Assembly: GCF_006337105.1 (NCBI RefSeq)
Contig: NZ_CP040871.1
Location: forward strand, 620,001 to 684,000
Direction: 5' to 3'
Length of the DNA: 64,000 nucleotides
Source: Thermomonas aquatica
GTDB lineage: Bacteria; Pseudomonadota; Gammaproteobacteria; Xanthomonadales; Xanthomonadaceae
Every line of letters starts with the position of its first letter. Positions within the stretch are counted from its first letter, which is position 1. The translations under genes and the position numbers were made by a program. Below are positions 36,839 to 45,359 of the stretch, in pieces. The notes beneath the pieces are model-generated. The model did no database searches, was not told the origin of the DNA, and saw nothing but the letters and a program-made list of their open reading frames with translations.

Positions 36839-37767
36839 ACCGCCAGCCGCCGCTGCCGCCCAGCGAACGGCTCGATGCCGAGGAGCGCGCGCTGGCCGCG
36901 TCGCTGCCGCGCGTGCCAGGCCGTGCCGAACCGGGCGCCGACCTCGATGCACGCATCCTTGCCGCAGCGCAGGCCGCCCTGCACCCGCAGCCGGCGTCGC
37001 GCCGGCCGCGCCGGAGCTGGATCGCACCGACCGCGGTCGCCGCCTCGCTGATGCTGGCCTTGGGCCTGGCCTGGCAATTGCGGCCGCCACCGGCGCCCGA
37101 TGCCCCCGCAGCGGCCGCATCCGCCGATTCCGCCGGTCCCGATGCGGGCGGCGATGCGATGATGGTGCAAGCCATCGAAGCGCCGCCACCGCCAGCCTCG
37201 GTCGCAACGGTGCCGGAATCCGCGCAGATGAAACCGGCGCCGCCCGCCGCCGAAACCCCGATCGCCGCAGGAATCGCCGGCGCCGACGCGCGCCAGGCCG
37301 CGCCCGCCGAACCGCAACCGGCGGCTGTCCCGCCGCCCGCGCCACCGGCACCGCCCGCGCCGGTGGCGCCGGTCGTCGCCGACAGCCCGGCGCCGGCAGC
37401 GATGTCTGCCGGGCAAATCGCGGCACCCGCGCGCGCGCAGGTGCCGATGATGGCCAAGTCGGCCGCCCGCAGCGGGGACGCTGCGCGCGAACGCGCCGCG
37501 GACAACGACGCGGCGCAGGCGCAGGAGGCGGCGGCGATGGCGGCGGACGCAAGCACCCTGGACACCGTGGACGTCGGCGACGACCCCGGCGAAGACGTGC
37601 CGCCCGCCACCGCCGATTCGCCCGAGGTACGCGACGCCTGGCTGCGCCGCATCGGCGAATTGCTGAAACAGGGCAAGCACGACGATGCCAAGGCCAGCCT
37701 GGCGGAATTCAGGCGCCGCTACCCCGACGCCAGCCTGCCGCCGGAACTGCGCAAGCTCGAGCACTGA
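36835..37767 (+). CDS. Predicted membrane anti-sigma or sigma-partner protein, Pro/Ala-rich
   Basis: A 310-aa protein with a cytoplasmic N terminus of about 60 residues and one transmembrane helix (WIAPTAVAASLMLALGLAW, about residues 62-80). A long Pro/Ala-rich periplasmic stretch follows, and the C-terminal segment PEVRDAWLRRIGELLKQGKH looks like a small helical repeat. There is no zinc-binding HxxxCxxC motif. Gene overlap with the ECF sigma gene and the single-helix layout make it a likely sigma antagonist. The stretch ASTLDTVDV resembles the TonB-box-like tail seen in TonB-dependent receptors and in the nearby VWA lipoprotein; significance unproven. Confidence 0.75.
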   Translation: MNRQPPLPPSERLDAEERALAASLPRVPGRAEPGADLDARILAAAQAALHPQPASRRPRRSWIAPTAVAASLMLALGLAWQLRPPPAPDAPAAAASADSAGPDAGGDAMMVQAIEAPPPPASVATVPESAQMKPAPPAAETPIAAGIAGADARQAAPAEPQPAAVPPPAPPAPPAPVAPVVADSPAPAAMSAGQIAAPARAQVPMMAKSAARSGDAARERAADNDAAQAQEAAAMAADASTLDTVDVGDDPGEDVPPATADSPEVRDAWLRRIGELLKQGKHDDAKASLAEFRRRYPDASLPPELRKLEH

Positions 37768-37798
37768 CGGCCGCGCGGCGCGCGGCTACCATGCACGC

Positions 37799-39565
37799 AT
37801 GAATTCCCCCGCCCCGGCGCCGACGAAGGCGCCCATCGGCTCGCTGCGAGCACTCTGGCCGTTCGTGCGCCGCCACCGCGGCCTGTTCATCGCCTGGCTG
37901 CTGGCGCTGGCGGTGTCCTCGAGCGCGTCGCTGAGCCTGCCGGTCGCCTTCCGCACCATGATCGACGACGGCTTCAAGAGCGGCAGTGCCGGCGGCATCG
38001 ACCGCGCCTTCCTGCTGCTGTTCGGCGTGGCCCTGCTGCTCGCGCTCGGTACCGCCGCGCGCTTCTTCTTCGTCTCGCTGCTGGGCGAGCGCGTGGTCGC
38101 CGACCTGCGGACCAAACTCTACGGCCACCTGATCGGGCTGGATGCCGGCTTCCACGACCGCACCCGCAGCGGCGAACTGGTCTCGCGCCTGACCTCCGAC
38201 GTCGAGCTGATCCGCAACATCGTCGGCAGCGTGATGTCGATCGCGCTGCGCAGCACGATCACCGCGATCGGCGCGCTGGTGATGCTGTTCGTCACCAGCC
38301 CGCGGCTGGCGGCGTGGGCGCTGGTCGGGATCCCGGTCGCGGTGGTGCCGGTGATCGTCGGCTCGCGGCTGATCCGCCGCATCGCGCGCAGCAGCCAGGA
38401 CCGCGTCGCCGACGCCAACGCGCTGGCCACCGAAACCCTCGGCGCGGTGCGCACCGTGCAGGCGCATGCGCGCGAGGACTACGAACGCGGCCGCTTCGCC
38501 GATGCGGTCGCCAACACGGTCAGCACCGCGCGCAAGCGGATCGGTGCGCAGTCGCTGATGACCGGCACCACCATCACCCTGTTCTTCGGCGCGATCACCC
38601 TGGTGCTGTGGTCGGGCGCGCACGACGTGATCGCCGGCCGCATGAGCGCCGGCACCCTGATCCAGTTCGTGCTGTACGCGCTGTTCGGCGGCGGCTCGGT
38701 GGCGGCGCTGGCCGAGGTCTGGAACGAGCTGCAGAAGGCCGCCGGCGGCATGGGCCGGATCAACGAATTGCTGGAGGAATCGGCCGGCATCGTCGCGCCG
38801 GCGCAGCCGCGCGCATTGCCGCGACCGATACGCGGCGAGATCGCCTTCGACGACGTCACCTTCCACTATCCGCAGCGCCCCGACAGCGCCGCGCTGGTGG
38901 AGTTCTCGCTGCGCGTGCGGCCCGGCGAAACGGTCGCGTTGGTCGGGCCTTCCGGCGCCGGCAAGAGCACGGTGTTCTCGATCCTGCTGCGCTTCCACGA
39001 CCCGCAGTCCGGCACGGTCTCGCTGGACGGCATCGACCTGCGCGAACTCGATCCCACGCAGTTGCGCGACGCGATCGGGCTGGTGCCGCAGTCGCCGACC
39101 ATCTTCGCCGCCAGCGCGATGGACAACATCCGCTACGGCCGGCTCGACGCCAGCGACGCCGAGGTGCGCAAGGCGGCCGAATCCGCCGAAGCCGACGCGT
39201 TCATCGACGCCCTGCCGCAGGGCTTCGCCAGCGAACTCGGCGAACGCGGCGCGCGCCTGTCCGGCGGCCAACAGCAACGCGTCGCCATCGCCCGCGCCCT
39301 GCTGAAGGACGCGCCGGTGCTGCTGCTGGACGAGGCCACCTCCGCGCTCGACGCGCAGAGCGAGCGCGCGGTGCAGCACGCGCTGGAAAACCTGATGGAC
39401 GGGCGTACCACCCTGGTGATCGCGCATCGCCTGGCCACCGTGCTCAAGGCCGACCGCATCGTGGTGATGGACGCCGGCCGCATCGTCGCCGAAGGCACGC
39501 ACGCACAGCTGCTGGCGCAGGGCGGGCTGTACGCGGACCTCGCCAAGCTGCAGTTCCTCGACTGA
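37799..39565 (+). CDS. MsbA/LmrA-type ABC transporter, fused permease and ATPase
   Basis: A 588-aa half-transporter that would work as a homodimer exporting lipids or drugs. Six hydrophobic helices (about residues 25-320) include the cytoplasmic loop RSGELVSRLTSDVELIRNIVG. The ATPase domain has Walker A GPSGAGKST near residue 385, signature LSGGQQQRVAIARALL, Walker B VLLLDEATSALD and the switch IAHRL, all intact. It lies 31 bases after the predicted anti-sigma gene and three bases before an SDR gene. Substrate unknown. It resembles ABC transporters of the BmrA/LmrA group more than MsbA of the lipid A pathway, because no lpxK follows. Confidence 0.88.
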   Translation: MNSPAPAPTKAPIGSLRALWPFVRRHRGLFIAWLLALAVSSSASLSLPVAFRTMIDDGFKSGSAGGIDRAFLLLFGVALLLALGTAARFFFVSLLGERVVADLRTKLYGHLIGLDAGFHDRTRSGELVSRLTSDVELIRNIVGSVMSIALRSTITAIGALVMLFVTSPRLAAWALVGIPVAVVPVIVGSRLIRRIARSSQDRVADANALATETLGAVRTVQAHAREDYERGRFADAVANTVSTARKRIGAQSLMTGTTITLFFGAITLVLWSGAHDVIAGRMSAGTLIQFVLYALFGGGSVAALAEVWNELQKAAGGMGRINELLEESAGIVAPAQPRALPRPIRGEIAFDDVTFHYPQRPDSAALVEFSLRVRPGETVALVGPSGAGKSTVFSILLRFHDPQSGTVSLDGIDLRELDPTQLRDAIGLVPQSPTIFAASAMDNIRYGRLDASDAEVRKAAESAEADAFIDALPQGFASELGERGARLSGGQQQRVAIARALLKDAPVLLLDEATSALDAQSERAVQHALENLMDGRTTLVIAHRLATVLKADRIVVMDAGRIVAEGTHAQLLAQGGLYADLAKLQFLD

Positions 39566-39568
39566 GCC

Positions 39569-40591
39569 ATGGCGACCGTCCTCGTCACCGGCGGTTCCGG
39601 CTTCATCGGCAGCCACGCGATCCTGCAGGCACTGGGCGCCGGGCACGATGTCCGCACCACGCTCCGCAACCTGCAGCGCGAAGGCGGACTGCGCGCGTTG
39701 CTGCGCGCCAACGGGGCCGACGACACGCGCCTGCGTTGCTTCGCCGCCGACCTCACCGAAGACAGTGGCTGGGCCGAAGCCGCGGCCGGCTGCGATTACG
39801 TGCTGCACATCGCCTCGCCGTTCCCCGCCGGCATCCCGAAGCACGAGGACGAACTGATCGTCCCGGCGCGCGACGGCGCCTTGCGTGCATTGCGCGCGGC
39901 ACGCGATGCCGGGGCGACGCGCGTGGTGCTGACCTCGTCGTTCGCCGCCATCGGCTACGGCCATCCCGAACGGCGGGCGGCGTTCGACGAAACCACGTGG
40001 ACCAACCTCGACGGCCCGATCGCGGCCTACACAAAGTCGAAGACGCTGGCCGAACGCGCGGCCTGGGAGTTCATCGCCCGCGAAGGCGGCGGCCTTGAAC
40101 TGTCGGTGGTGAATCCGGTCGGCGTGTTCGGCCCGGTGCTCGGGCCCGATTACGCGACCTCGATCCAGCTGGTGCAGCGGCTGATGGACGGCGCCCTGCC
40201 CGGCTGCCCGAAACTGCGCTTCGGCGTGGTCGACGTGCGCGACGTGGTCGACCTGCACCTGCGCGCGATGACCGATCCGGCGGCGAACGGCGAACGCTTC
40301 CTCGCCGTGGCCGGCGATTTCATGCGCGTACGGGAGATGGCGCTGGCGCTGAAGGCGCGCCTGGGCGACGCCGCGCGCAAGGTACCGACGCGCGAATTGC
40401 CGAGCTGGCTGGTCAGGCTGGTGGCGCTGGCCGATCCCACCGTGCGCCAGATCGTGCCCGACCTCGACAAGGACAAGAACGCCAGCGCCGGCAAGGCGCG
40501 GCGGGTGCTCGGCTGGTCGCCGCGCAGCAACGAGGACGCGCTGGTCGCCACCGCCGAAAGCCTGCTGCGGCTGGACCTGCTGAAACGCTAG
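39569..40591 (+). CDS. NAD-dependent epimerase/reductase (extended SDR, dihydroflavonol-4-reductase-like)
   Basis: A 340-aa extended short-chain dehydrogenase. VLVTGGSGFIGSHAI is the NAD(P)-binding motif at residues 4-18; YTKSKTLAER supplies the catalytic Tyr and Lys near residue 154. HIASPFP, with a preceding GCDYVLH, is typical of DFR/aldehyde reductase-type enzymes. They reduce a carbonyl on a small hydrophobic substrate; the actual one is unknown. Three bases follow the ABC transporter gene, so it is probably co-transcribed. Its TAG stop overlaps the stop of the convergent acyl-CoA dehydrogenase gene (CTAG at 40588-40591). Confidence 0.87.
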   Translation: MATVLVTGGSGFIGSHAILQALGAGHDVRTTLRNLQREGGLRALLRANGADDTRLRCFAADLTEDSGWAEAAAGCDYVLHIASPFPAGIPKHEDELIVPARDGALRALRAARDAGATRVVLTSSFAAIGYGHPERRAAFDETTWTNLDGPIAAYTKSKTLAERAAWEFIAREGGGLELSVVNPVGVFGPVLGPDYATSIQLVQRLMDGALPGCPKLRFGVVDVRDVVDLHLRAMTDPAANGERFLAVAGDFMRVREMALALKARLGDAARKVPTRELPSWLVRLVALADPTVRQIVPDLDKDKNASAGKARRVLGWSPRSNEDALVATAESLLRLDLLKR

Positions 40592-42225
40592 TCGGCGAAG
40601 ATGCGGGCGATGGCGGCGTCTCCGTCGATGCCGCTCACCAAGGTGCCGTAAGTCGCGCCGCGACCGCCGCCGAGCCGGCTGCGGCAATGCGCAGCGGCCA
40701 GCGGATTGCCTGCGCGCAGCAGGATCGCCGCCTGCAGCAGCAAGGCCAACTGCTCGACCAATGCGCGCGCGCCGGTTTCGTCCAAGCCCTGCGCCAATCG
40801 CGCTTGCGCATCGGCAAGCACGGCATCGAAATCGGCATCGATGCCGGATCCAGCGAGCAGTTCGGCAAGCAGCGCTTCACCGGTATCCGGTTCCTTCGCC
40901 AGCGCGCGCAGCACGTCCAGGCACTGGATGTTGCCGCTGCCTTCCCAGATCGAGTTGAGCGGCGCCTGCCGGTACAGCCGCGGCAGCCCCGATTCCTCCA
41001 CGTAACCGGCACCGCCCAGGCATTCCTGCGCCTCGTTGGCGAAACCCGGCGCGCGCTTGCAGATCCAGTACTTGCCGATCGCGGTGGCGATCCGCGCGAA
41101 CGCGGCTTCCCGCGGATCGGTCGCGGCGCGATCCACCGCACCCGCCACCCGCAAGGCGAACGCGGTGGCGGCTTCCGATTCCAGCGCCAGGTCGGCCAAC
41201 ACATTGCGCATCAGCGGCTGCGCGATGAGCCGCTTGCCGAATGCCCTGCGATGCCGCGCGTGGTGGGCGGCCTGCGCCAGCGCCATCCGCATCAGGCCGG
41301 CGGAACCGAGCATGCAGTCCAGCCGGGTGAACATCACCATCTCGAGGATGGTGGCGATGCCGCGGCCCTCGCCGCCGATCCGCCGCGCCCACGCGCCTTC
41401 GAATTCGACCTCGGACGAAGCGTTCGACCAGTCGCCCAGCTTGTCCTTCAGGCGCAGCAGCCGCAGCGCGTTCCTGCTGCCGTCCGGCCGCCAGCGCGGC
41501 AGCAGGAAGCAGCTCAGGCCGGCGGGCGCCTGCGCGAGCACCAGGAACGCATCCGACATCGGCGCCGAGAAGAACCATTTGTGGCCGGTCAATTCGTACT
41601 CGCCGTCCGCCGCCAGCAGCGCCGCCTGCGTGGTATTGGCGCGCACGTCGCTGCCGCCCTGCTTCTCGGTCATGCCCATGCCGAGGGTGATGCCTTGCTT
41701 GCCGGCCATCGGCAGGTCGCGGCCGTCGTAATGCGGCTGCGCGGCCTTGTCCGCCCACTCGCGCAGGGCGGGTTCGCGGCGCAGCACCGGCACCGCGGCA
41801 TGGCTCATGGTCAGCGGGCAGCTGCTGCCGGGTTCGGCCTGGTAGTGCAGGTAGCTCAATGCGGCGCGCGCGACATGCGCACCAGGTCCTGCGTCGTGCC
41901 AGGACAAGCAGGCGACGCCGTTCGAAATCGCGGTCGCCATGACCTCGTGGTAGGCCGCGTTGAATTCGACGCGGTCGATGCGGTTGCCGAATCGGTCATG
42001 CGTGCGCAGCCTGGGACGATCGCGGTGCGCCTCATCGGCGAGCCGCGACAGCGCATCCCCGGCCAGCCGGCCGTAGGCCGACAGGCGCGCGGCGAAGGCA
42101 TCGCCGGCCTCGCGCGCCACCGCTTCGCGCAACGCGACGTCGTCCGCCCACAGGTCGCGCGGCAGCAACGGCGGCGGCTGGTTGTCGACGGCATGGGTAT
42201 CGAACATGGTTCGCGACATCGGCAT
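40588..42225 (-). CDS. Acyl-CoA dehydrogenase family protein, AidB-like
   Basis: A 545-aa flavoprotein longer than ordinary acyl-CoA dehydrogenases, as in the AidB group. GMGMTEKQGGSDVRANTT and LTGHKWFFSAPMSDAFLVLAQ are the flavin-loop signatures. GLMRMALAQAAHHARHR and CLGGAGYVEESGLPRLYRQAPLNSIWEGSGNIQ complete the fold. E. coli AidB is induced by alkylating agents and binds DNA; most relatives have unproved roles and could oxidise acyl-CoA. The start at 42225 lies close behind a GAGG site; an ATG six bases further in has better spacing. The region between it and csp holds only the csp terminator. Confidence 0.88.
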   Translation of the reverse strand: MPMSRTMFDTHAVDNQPPPLLPRDLWADDVALREAVAREAGDAFAARLSAYGRLAGDALSRLADEAHRDRPRLRTHDRFGNRIDRVEFNAAYHEVMATAISNGVACLSWHDAGPGAHVARAALSYLHYQAEPGSSCPLTMSHAAVPVLRREPALREWADKAAQPHYDGRDLPMAGKQGITLGMGMTEKQGGSDVRANTTQAALLAADGEYELTGHKWFFSAPMSDAFLVLAQAPAGLSCFLLPRWRPDGSRNALRLLRLKDKLGDWSNASSEVEFEGAWARRIGGEGRGIATILEMVMFTRLDCMLGSAGLMRMALAQAAHHARHRRAFGKRLIAQPLMRNVLADLALESEAATAFALRVAGAVDRAATDPREAAFARIATAIGKYWICKRAPGFANEAQECLGGAGYVEESGLPRLYRQAPLNSIWEGSGNIQCLDVLRALAKEPDTGEALLAELLAGSGIDADFDAVLADAQARLAQGLDETGARALVEQLALLLQAAILLRAGNPLAAAHCRSRLGGGRGATYGTLVSGIDGDAAIARIFAD

Positions 42226-42256
42226 CGTCCTCTGCTACCGGGTCAATTCTGCGCAT

Positions 42257-42282
42257 AAAAAAGCCCCGCACGGGGCGGGGCT
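42257..42282 (-). terminator. Rho-independent terminator of the cold-shock gene
   Basis: Read on the minus strand: AGCCCCG, a seven-base loop, CGGGGCT, then six T residues (42262-42257). The stem is a perfect seven base pairs. It lies 26 bases after the csp stop and before the acyl-CoA dehydrogenase start, so the two genes are separate units. It is the best intrinsic terminator in the window. Confidence 0.88.
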
Positions 42283-42307
42283 CCAAAATTCCTGTGCGAG
42301 GCCGCAA

Positions 42308-42511
42308 TCAGGCGGGCTTGACCCCGGTGGCTTGCGCACCCTTCGCACCCTGGGTGACTTCAAAGCTGACCCGCTGACCTTCCTGCAGGCTGCGGAAGCC
42401 CTTGGCATCGATCGCGGAGAAATGCACGAACAGGTCCGCGCTGCCATCCTCGGGCGAGATGAAGCCGAAGCCCTTGGCGTCGTTGAACCACTTCACAGTG
42501 CCGTGTTGCAT
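42308..42511 (-). CDS. Cold-shock domain protein (CspA family)
   Basis: A 67-aa single-domain RNA/ssDNA-binding protein. Both RNP motifs are present: KGFGFI at residues 13-18 and DLFVHF at residues 26-31, in the order and spacing of CspA proteins. It destabilises mRNA structure at low temperature or acts as a general RNA chaperone. AAGAGG lies 11 bases before the ATG. The 138-base region upstream is AT-richer than its surroundings and probably holds the promoter and leader; no cold-box can be asserted. A strong terminator follows, so the gene is transcribed alone. Confidence 0.95.
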   Translation of the reverse strand: MQHGTVKWFNDAKGFGFISPEDGSADLFVHFSAIDAKGFRSLQEGQRVSFEVTQGAKGAQATGVKPA

Positions 42512-42649
42512 GGATAGATGACCTCTTGCGTAATGCTTTTCAAAAAGCGGGGCTTTTCACAAAGCGGGTTGCCGGAACGCGCGCCGCGCGGGGGCATCGG
42601 CGCACGGCGCGAGTATGCAACAACCGCGCCTGCATGCAACGCCCCGCCT

Positions 42650-43900
42650 TCATTCCGCGCGGTTCGCGCGCAGGGCCGCGTCCAAGGCATCGATGAAGCC
42701 GTCTTCCAGACGATAGCGCCGCCACCAGCCATGCTGGGTACCGGACAGCACGCGCAGCATGTGGCCGCGCGCGAGCGGCATGCGCCCCGCGCGCAGCAAG
42801 GCCAGGTCGCGCAGCCGCGCGAGACCGTCTTGCCCCGACTGGAACAGCGGGGTCAGCCAGCGGCTGTAGCGATGGTAGGCGGCCAGGTGCGCGCGACGCT
42901 CGTGTTCGTAGGCGTGCAGTGCCCGGCCCGAGACCGGCGCATCTTGCAAGCGTGCCGACAGCGCCAGCGCATCCACCAGCGCCATGTTCACGCCCTGCCC
43001 GAGCTGCGGGCTCATCGCGTGCGCGGCATCGCCCAGCAGCACCGCGCGGCCGCGCCACCAGCGCCGCGGGATGGCATCGCGATAGGCGGCGCGCGCCAGG
43101 CAAGCGGCGTCGAAATCATCGCCCAAGCGTTCCCGCGCTTTCGGCCACAACCCATGCAGCTGCCGCAGCCAGGCGTCGCGGCCGGCCATGCGCCAGTCGT
43201 CGAATGCCGCCACCGGCAGGCTCCAGAAGAAACTCAGCTTGCGCAGCGGGTCGTCGGGCGTGGTGCCGACCGGCAACATCCCCGCCATCTGCCGCGCCTG
43301 CCGATAACGCTGGCGCAATTCGCGTCGCCATGGCCAGTCGCCTTCCGGCAACAGGCACCACAACGCGCCCCACGGGTATGCCCGGTCGATGCGCGCATCG
43401 CCGACCTGGGCGCGCAAGCCCGAGGCTGCGCCGTCCGCAATCACCACCAGGTCGTACCCGCCGTGCCACCGGCCCTGCGCATCGCGCAGGCGCCCGCCAT
43501 CGCAATCCAGTTCGACGATGGCGCAGCCGCTGTGCAACACGACGTCCCGTTCGCCCGCGATGGCCCGGTGCAGCAAGGCGAACAGCGCGCCGCGCTGCAT
43601 GCCGATCCCGCTCAAGCGCGGATCGAGATCCGCGTAACGCATGTCCATCACCGCGCGGCCTTGCGCGGTCTCGCCGTGCAGGCGCTCGACCGGCGTGCCC
43701 AGGGCGCATGCGGCTTGCAGCAAGCCAAGACGCCACAACGCCTGCAGGCCCGTGGGTTGCAGCAGGAAGCCGGCGCCCACCGGCCCCGGATCGGCGACCC
43801 GTTCGAAGATCTCGACCTGGTCGCCCAGCCGCGACAGGGCCAGCGCGGCGGCTTGCCCGCCACTGCCGCAACCGACGATGGCGACATGCCGGCGCGCCAT
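42650..43900 (-). CDS. FAD-dependent monooxygenase (UbiH/PHBH family)
   Basis: A 416-aa class A flavin monooxygenase. VAIVGCGSGGQAAALAL is the N-terminal FAD motif, DLVVIADGAASGLRAQVG holds the DG motif near residue 155, and AVLLGDAAHAMSPQLGQGVN the GD motif near residue 280. Such enzymes hydroxylate aromatic substrates with NAD(P)H and O2. No quinone or aromatic pathway neighbours are seen, so the substrate is unknown. It ends 138 bases before csp and starts eight bases after the end of the phosphorylase gene on the same strand, so it is likely co-transcribed with purine salvage genes. Confidence 0.88.
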   Translation of the reverse strand: MARRHVAIVGCGSGGQAAALALSRLGDQVEIFERVADPGPVGAGFLLQPTGLQALWRLGLLQAACALGTPVERLHGETAQGRAVMDMRYADLDPRLSGIGMQRGALFALLHRAIAGERDVVLHSGCAIVELDCDGGRLRDAQGRWHGGYDLVVIADGAASGLRAQVGDARIDRAYPWGALWCLLPEGDWPWRRELRQRYRQARQMAGMLPVGTTPDDPLRKLSFFWSLPVAAFDDWRMAGRDAWLRQLHGLWPKARERLGDDFDAACLARAAYRDAIPRRWWRGRAVLLGDAAHAMSPQLGQGVNMALVDALALSARLQDAPVSGRALHAYEHERRAHLAAYHRYSRWLTPLFQSGQDGLARLRDLALLRAGRMPLARGHMLRVLSGTQHGWWRRYRLEDGFIDALDAALRANRAE

Positions 43901-43908
43901 CGCGCGGC

Positions 43909-44658
43909 TCAGACCGCCAGCATCGCCCGCAGCAGGCGCGCCGCGTCGTCCATCGCCGCGCTCACGTTGTCGAGCACGTCCTGCAAGGTGATGACTTCGT
44001 CGACGTCGGGGCCGGCGCCGGCGGCCCAGTTGGCGACGATGGCGAGGCAGGCATAGTCGAGGCCCAGCTCGCGCGCCAATCCGGCTTCCGGCATGCCGGT
44101 CATGCCGACCAGGTCGCAGCCGTCGCGGCGCATGCGCGCGATCTCGGCCTTGGTTTCCAGGCGCGGGCCCTGGGTCGCCCCGTAGCAGCCGGCATCGACC
44201 AGGGCGACGTTCGCCCGTTTCGCCGCGGCAATGACTTCATTGCGCAGCGCAGGCGTGTACGGATCGCCGAAATCGACGTGCAGCACCTCGCTGCCCGGCT
44301 CTTCGCAGAGGGTGGAAATGCGGCCCCAGGTGTAGTCGATCAACTGGTCCGGGCAGGCCAGCACGCGCGGCCCGCAGCGCTCGGTGATGCCGCCGACGGT
44401 ATTCATCGCCAGCACGCGGGTGGCGCCCACCGCCTTCAGCGCGGCCAGGTTGGCGCGGTAGTTGATCTTGTGCGGCGGCAGCGAGTGGCCTTCGCCATGC
44501 CGCGCGAGGAAGGCCACGCGCCTGCCGGCATAGCTGCCGACGCGGATCGGGCCCGAGGGCGCGCCGTACGGGGTGACCGGCTGGTGGCTTTCGACATCGG
44601 CCAGTTCGCCGAGCGCGTACACGCCGGTGCCGCCGATGACTGCGAGGTCGAGGGTCAT
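43909..44658 (-). CDS. S-methyl-5'-thioinosine phosphorylase (MTAP/PNP family)
   Basis: A 249-aa purine nucleoside phosphorylase-fold enzyme. AVIGGTGVYAL and RHGEGHSLPPHKINYRAN form the phosphate and ribose sites; AMNTVGGI and GMTGMPEAGLARELG line the base pocket. MTA phosphorylases carry an Asp-Tyr-Asp segment that holds the 6-amino group of adenine; here the equivalent segment reads VANWAAG with Asn, as in 6-oxopurine enzymes. That favours methylthioinosine, as in the characterised Pseudomonas aeruginosa enzyme, giving hypoxanthine. AAGGAG seven bases upstream fixes the start at 44658. A hypoxanthine phosphoribosyltransferase gene follows upstream on the same strand. Confidence 0.85.
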   Translation of the reverse strand: MTLDLAVIGGTGVYALGELADVESHQPVTPYGAPSGPIRVGSYAGRRVAFLARHGEGHSLPPHKINYRANLAALKAVGATRVLAMNTVGGITERCGPRVLACPDQLIDYTWGRISTLCEEPGSEVLHVDFGDPYTPALRNEVIAAAKRANVALVDAGCYGATQGPRLETKAEIARMRRDGCDLVGMTGMPEAGLARELGLDYACLAIVANWAAGAGPDVDEVITLQDVLDNVSAAMDDAARLLRAMLAV

Positions 44659-44707
44659 TGCATGCTCCTTGGAGGATCGGAAGCGCATGCGCGGCGTGGC
44701 GCCGGGC

Positions 44708-44741
44708 GGCTGCCCGGCGGCACGGATGCCGCCGGGCAGCC
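44708..44741. terminator. Perfect 15-bp GC hairpin between hpt and the phosphorylase gene
   Basis: GGCTGCCCGGCGGCA (44708-44722) pairs without a mismatch with 44727-44741 around the loop CGGA. It lies in the 143-base gap downstream of hpt and upstream of the phosphorylase gene, both on the minus strand. There is no T-run on either side, so it may act as a Rho-assisted terminator or as an mRNA-stabilising end rather than a classic terminator. Confidence 0.55.
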
Positions 44742-44801
44742 TGCGCGGACGTCACACGCTGCGTCCGCCCGGGGCTGCCGGACATGCGCGTCGCCAGACA
44801 A

Positions 44802-45359
44802 TCATTCCCCCAGCGCGTAGATCGCCGGCAGGTTGCGGCCCTGCTCGTGGAAGTCCATGCCGTAACCGAACACATAGGCATCCGGCACCTGCACGCCGAC
44901 GTGATCGGCGCAGATGCCGTCCACGCAGCGGTCGTGGACCTTCTCCGCCAGCACCGCGATGCGCACCTCGGCCGCGCCCTGGTCTTCGCACCAGTGCTTC
45001 ACCGCCAGCAGGGTATGGCCTTCGTCGAGGATGTCGTCGGCCAGCAGCACCTTGCGCCCGCGCATCGGCGTGGCCGGGCGGTGCAGCCAGGCCAGGCCGG
45101 AACCGCTGGTCTGGCCGCGATAGCGGGTGGCGTGCAGGTAATCGAACTGCAGGTCCAGCCCGCGCTCGCCCAGCGCGAACGCGAGTTGCGCGGCGAACGG
45201 CAGGCCGCCATTCATCACGGTCAGGAACAGCGGCACCTCGCCGTCGGCGTATTGGCCGCGGATTTCGCCGGCGATGCGTTCGATCGCCGCTTCCAGCGTC
45301 GCCCGGTCGTGCACGACATGCGAATTGGCCAGTGCATCGGCAAGCTTGGGTGCGCTCAT
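44802..45359 (-). CDS. hpt: Hypoxanthine-guanine phosphoribosyltransferase
   Basis: A 185-aa purine salvage enzyme joining hypoxanthine or guanine to PRPP to form IMP or GMP. VLLADDILDEGHTLLAV is the PRPP-binding signature near residue 103; VPDAYVFGYGMDFHEQGRNLP is the base-binding C-terminal part, and LTVMNGGLPFAAQL the early loop. It would take up hypoxanthine released by the neighbouring methylthioinosine phosphorylase. The start at 45359 overlaps the nagZ stop by four bases, so it is expressed with the cell-wall recycling gene. Confidence 0.94.
   Translation of the reverse strand: MSAPKLADALANSHVVHDRATLEAAIERIAGEIRGQYADGEVPLFLTVMNGGLPFAAQLAFALGERGLDLQFDYLHATRYRGQTSGSGLAWLHRPATPMRGRKVLLADDILDEGHTLLAVKHWCEDQGAAEVRIAVLAEKVHDRCVDGICADHVGVQVPDAYVFGYGMDFHEQGRNLPAIYALGE

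Noticed and set aside
42512..42649. Cold-box or riboswitch in the csp leader
   Set aside because: The region is AT-richer and holds GCTTT...AAAGC style small palindromes, but I could not match a defined cold-box or a known riboswitch fold.
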